NCBI RefSeq assembly: GCF_025808395.1
Contig: NZ_CP075524.1
Coordinates: 2,046,001 to 2,110,000, forward strand
Direction of reading: 5' to 3'
DNA from: Microcella sp.
Lineage (GTDB): Bacteria; Actinomycetota; Actinomycetes; Actinomycetales; Microbacteriaceae
DNA: 64,000 bases
This document shows positions 62,285 to 64,000 of this stretch, piece by piece (position 1 is the first letter of the stretch; each line of letters opens with the position of its first letter). Below the pieces are notes generated by a model that saw only the letters and a program-made list of their open reading frames with translations, ran no database searches and was not told the DNA's origin. A program made the translations under genes and the position numbers.

Positions 62285-62321
62285 GGCGCCCCAGGTCAAC
62301 CCGAATATGACCTGGGGCGCC
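62285..62321 (+). terminator. Strong hairpin after surface protein 1
   Basis: Arms GGCGCCCCAGGTCA (62285-62298) and TGACCTGGGGCGCC (62308-62321) are perfect over 14 bp, loop ACCCGAATA, 30 bp after the stop. No T-tract. The rest of the 300-bp gap holds a 6-bp hairpin (62358-62374) and the next gene's promoter and leader. Confidence 0.7.
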
Positions 62322-62374
62322 GTTGCTGCACCGCCCCGAGCGGCATGCTGGGAGGCGACCCCCACAGCGGGGGT

Positions 62375-62420
62375 AGACCGAAGGTTCTGTCGTTGCAGGC
62401 CCCGCAATATCGTCTATGCT
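62375..62420 (+). promoter_or_regulatory. Promoter of the second tandem surface-protein gene
   Basis: TTGCAG (62393-62398), 16 bp, TATGCT (62415-62420). The 18 bp before the -35 begin AGAC and contain GGTTCT, matching the palindromic box of the first gene; the 24-nt stretch including the -35 matches at 15 of 24 positions without gaps. Confidence 0.55.
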
Positions 62421-62476
62421 GACTATTTGTCGCGCCGTTGTGTCGACTCGTGCCGGATGTCCCGATCTGGCATCGC

Positions 62477-62548
62477 ACCCGAAAACCCGAAGAACCCGAA
62501 TCCCGATTTCTCGTTCCCGCGAGAGTCTGGGCTCCCTACCCCAGGAGC
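62477..62548 (+). promoter_or_regulatory. Second copy of the conserved leader
   Basis: ACCCGAA at 62477, 62485 and 62494 and TCCCGAT at 62501. GCTCC (62531-62535) can pair with GGAGC (62544-62548), again covering AGGAG, 8 nt before the ATG at 62556. Confidence 0.65.
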
Positions 62549-62555
62549 TTCCCCC

Positions 62556-64000
62556 ATGCTGCGCTCTGAAGCACGCCGACTCGAACGTCGTGAGACCCTC
62601 CGCCGCCGAATTCTCGCGGGCGGTACAGCAATGCTGCTGGCGCTCGGGATGGCAGCAGGCGGTGCGGCCCCGGCGATCGCCGCGCCACCCAGCGCCACGC
62701 TGCCGACGCCGATTGTCTCTGCCGACGGTGTGACGACCTACAACAAGGGCGGCCTGACCTGCAACTCGAGTGCGGTGGGCTTTCAGAAGCCTGATGCGCT
62801 CGACGGCACCAACCTCAACAGCAACGGTGTCTATCAGGCGGTCAACCCGAACAACTGGGGAAGCCTGAGCTGGAACGTCAGCGAGAAGCGCGTCACCTGG
62901 AGCATCAACGCGGGGTGGGACGTCGACATCTGCGTCAAGGGCGGTACCCACCTGACCGTCATCGACACGAGCGAGACCCCCGAGGGTGTCACGAGCTACG
63001 TGCACACCTACGCAGGTCTCTCGCACTTGGGGTTCCGCATCGTGTCGACTCCGGCCAACACGCCGACCCAGGTCGTGACGTGCGAGAGCGTCACCTACTC
63101 GCACGGTTCGCCCCTCACCACCGCTGAGGGCCACTTCAACATCACCATCGACCCGCCGGGCAGCCAGATCAACGCCTATGTCGACCAGAACGTGCCCGGG
63201 GGCGTGAACTACAACGGTGCCAACGGGCTCGGGCTGCGCATCACCGCGTTCGGTGTGCCGCAGACGCCGGTGCCGTTGACGCTCGAGCAGGTCACGACCG
63301 GAGTCATCGAGTTTCGGTACGCAGACTTCATCACCAGCGACGTCTACACGGTGACGTTCGTGCAGACGCACTCGATCGACACCTGGCCGAACCTGCTCTG
63401 CGGTGACCTCGACACGCACAACTTCGTCGTACCGACTGTCAGCCAGACCGCACTCGAGTGCGACACGGCCGGCACTTACACGCTCGACGACATCGAGGGC
63501 GTGCGCTGGTTCATCGGCGACGATGAGGTGCAGCCAGACACCTACACAGTGGCCACTGCCAGCACGATCGTCGTGCGCGCCGAAGCAGCGAGCAGCGACT
63601 TCGCGCTCGACCCCGACGCAGACAGCGAGTTCACCTTCACGTTCACCGAGCCTGAAGACTGCGAACTGCCGTGCCTTCCGGCGAGCGCGGTGTCGTACAC
63701 GTACTACAACCTCGCGACAGCGACGCTGACGAACCCAGCGAACTCGGGCCTCATCACCGTGACCGCCCGTGACGGCTACAGCGACGAGCTGTGCAACCCG
63801 TTCTGGGTCGTCGCCGCTGCGTGGCACTTCAGCTCGTCGACGAGCATCTGGCCCCAGACGCTCAAGGGCACAGACCCGGCCGGTGACCACGACGAGGGCT
63901 ACATCGACTCGGTGGGCACCTACTTCTTCTACGTTCCGGTCGACTGCGGTCAGGGCGATGTCTACGCCTCGTTCACGTCGATGCCCTATGTCGGCTCCGA
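62556..64000 (+). CDS. Secreted surface protein (tandem paralog 2), C-terminus beyond window
   Basis: The open frame from ATG 62556 runs to the window end (481 codons). An Arg-rich N-region (RSEARRLERRETLRRR) is followed by a hydrophobic segment and AIAAP cleavage site at about 46. Then GFQKPDALDG, WGSLSWNVSEKRVTWSINAGWDVDICVKGG and SHLGFRIVSTPA match the first paralog. The later part, with many Cys pairs and Thr-rich strands, is beta-rich. A C-terminal LAxTG is expected but lies outside the window. Confidence 0.85.
   Translation, partial: MLRSEARRLERRETLRRRILAGGTAMLLALGMAAGGAAPAIAAPPSATLPTPIVSADGVTTYNKGGLTCNSSAVGFQKPDALDGTNLNSNGVYQAVNPNNWGSLSWNVSEKRVTWSINAGWDVDICVKGGTHLTVIDTSETPEGVTSYVHTYAGLSHLGFRIVSTPANTPTQVVTCESVTYSHGSPLTTAEGHFNITIDPPGSQINAYVDQNVPGGVNYNGANGLGLRITAFGVPQTPVPLTLEQVTTGVIEFRYADFITSDVYTVTFVQTHSIDTWPNLLCGDLDTHNFVVPTVSQTALECDTAGTYTLDDIEGVRWFIGDDEVQPDTYTVATASTIVVRAEAASSDFALDPDADSEFTFTFTEPEDCELPCLPASAVSYTYYNLATATLTNPANSGLITVTARDGYSDELCNPFWVVAAAWHFSSSTSIWPQTLKGTDPAGDHDEGYIDSVGTYFFYVPVDCGQGDVYASFTSMPYVGS

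Noticed and set aside
62358..62374. CsoR- or Zur-like operator in front of surface protein 2 (ACCCCC-N5-GGGGGT)
   Set aside because: It lacks the outer T..A of the copper boxes and has a different spacer; more likely a small stem near the terminator.
61128..63890. 920-codon minus-strand open frame opposite both surface-protein genes
   Set aside because: Low-complexity Val/Arg/Asp composition typical of a shadow frame; the plus strand has signal peptides, ribosome-binding sites and paralogous domains.

Overview
The window is very GC-rich, with tightly packed and often stop/start-overlapping genes. It carries the replication-origin neighbourhood of an actinobacterial chromosome. Gene order (CCA-adding enzyme, DUF6049, murJ, trxB-trxA, parB-parA-rsmG-jag-yidC-yidD-rnpA-rpmH, dnaA, dnaN, recF, DUF721, gyrB, gyrA, DUF3566, tRNA-Ile/Ala, peptidyl-prolyl isomerase, rhomboid, crgA, sortase, trpG, pknB-pknA-pbpA-rodA-pstP-fhaB-fhaA) is the one found around oriC in Actinobacteria. 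The gene set, including an aminotransferase and a D-Ala-D-Ala-ligase-like gene beside parB, most resembles the family Microbacteriaceae (inference from synteny; no database search was possible).

Layout. 1-8.6 kb: tRNA maturation, envelope (DUF6049, MurJ), thioredoxin system, aminotransferase and ATP-grasp ligase. 8.7-13.6 kb (minus strand): chromosome partitioning with two parS sites, then the ribosomal protein L34 / RNase P / YidC insertion cluster. 13.9-23.7 kb (plus): dnaA, the probable oriC at 15.3-15.7 kb, dnaN, recF, gyrase. 23.8-24.3 kb: two tRNA genes, a duplicated tRNA-Ala 3' end and a tandem hairpin repeat. 24.3-29.4 kb: hydrolase, PPIase, rhomboid, CrgA, class E sortase, TrpG/PabA. 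29.4-38.2 kb (minus): the Ser/Thr-kinase, PBP, RodA, phosphatase and FHA operon that couples signalling to cell-wall growth. 38.3-64 kb is more variable: YaeQ, a LuxR regulator, a copper chaperone and P-type ATPase with two CsoR-like operators, a GMC/aldehyde dehydrogenase pair divergent from a type III polyketide synthase operon, NucS, a lower-GC LRR gene plus a toxin-antitoxin-like pair, SDR/MFS genes, CsbD, an M13 peptidase with a class A beta-lactamase-like hydrolase, and finally two tandem paralogous secreted proteins.

Connections. The class E sortase (27.7 kb) has likely substrates in the window: the proteins at 50.97 and 60.4 kb end in LADTG and LATTG plus a hydrophobic anchor, fitting the LAxTG specificity known for class E sortases. 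The two tandem paralogs at 60.4 and 62.6 kb share a promoter-proximal box, a leader with ACCCGA(A/T) repeats at about 8-nt spacing, and a small hairpin that pairs the Shine-Dalgarno sequence. This conserved leader is the strongest candidate here for an undescribed regulatory element. Other unexplained signals are a tandem repeat whose hairpin shows three compensatory base-pair changes (24.1 kb), a DnaA-box cluster between convergent genes (27.3 kb), a 24-bp hairpin at 8.64 kb, and an apparent genome-wide preference for GGATGC over GGACGC.
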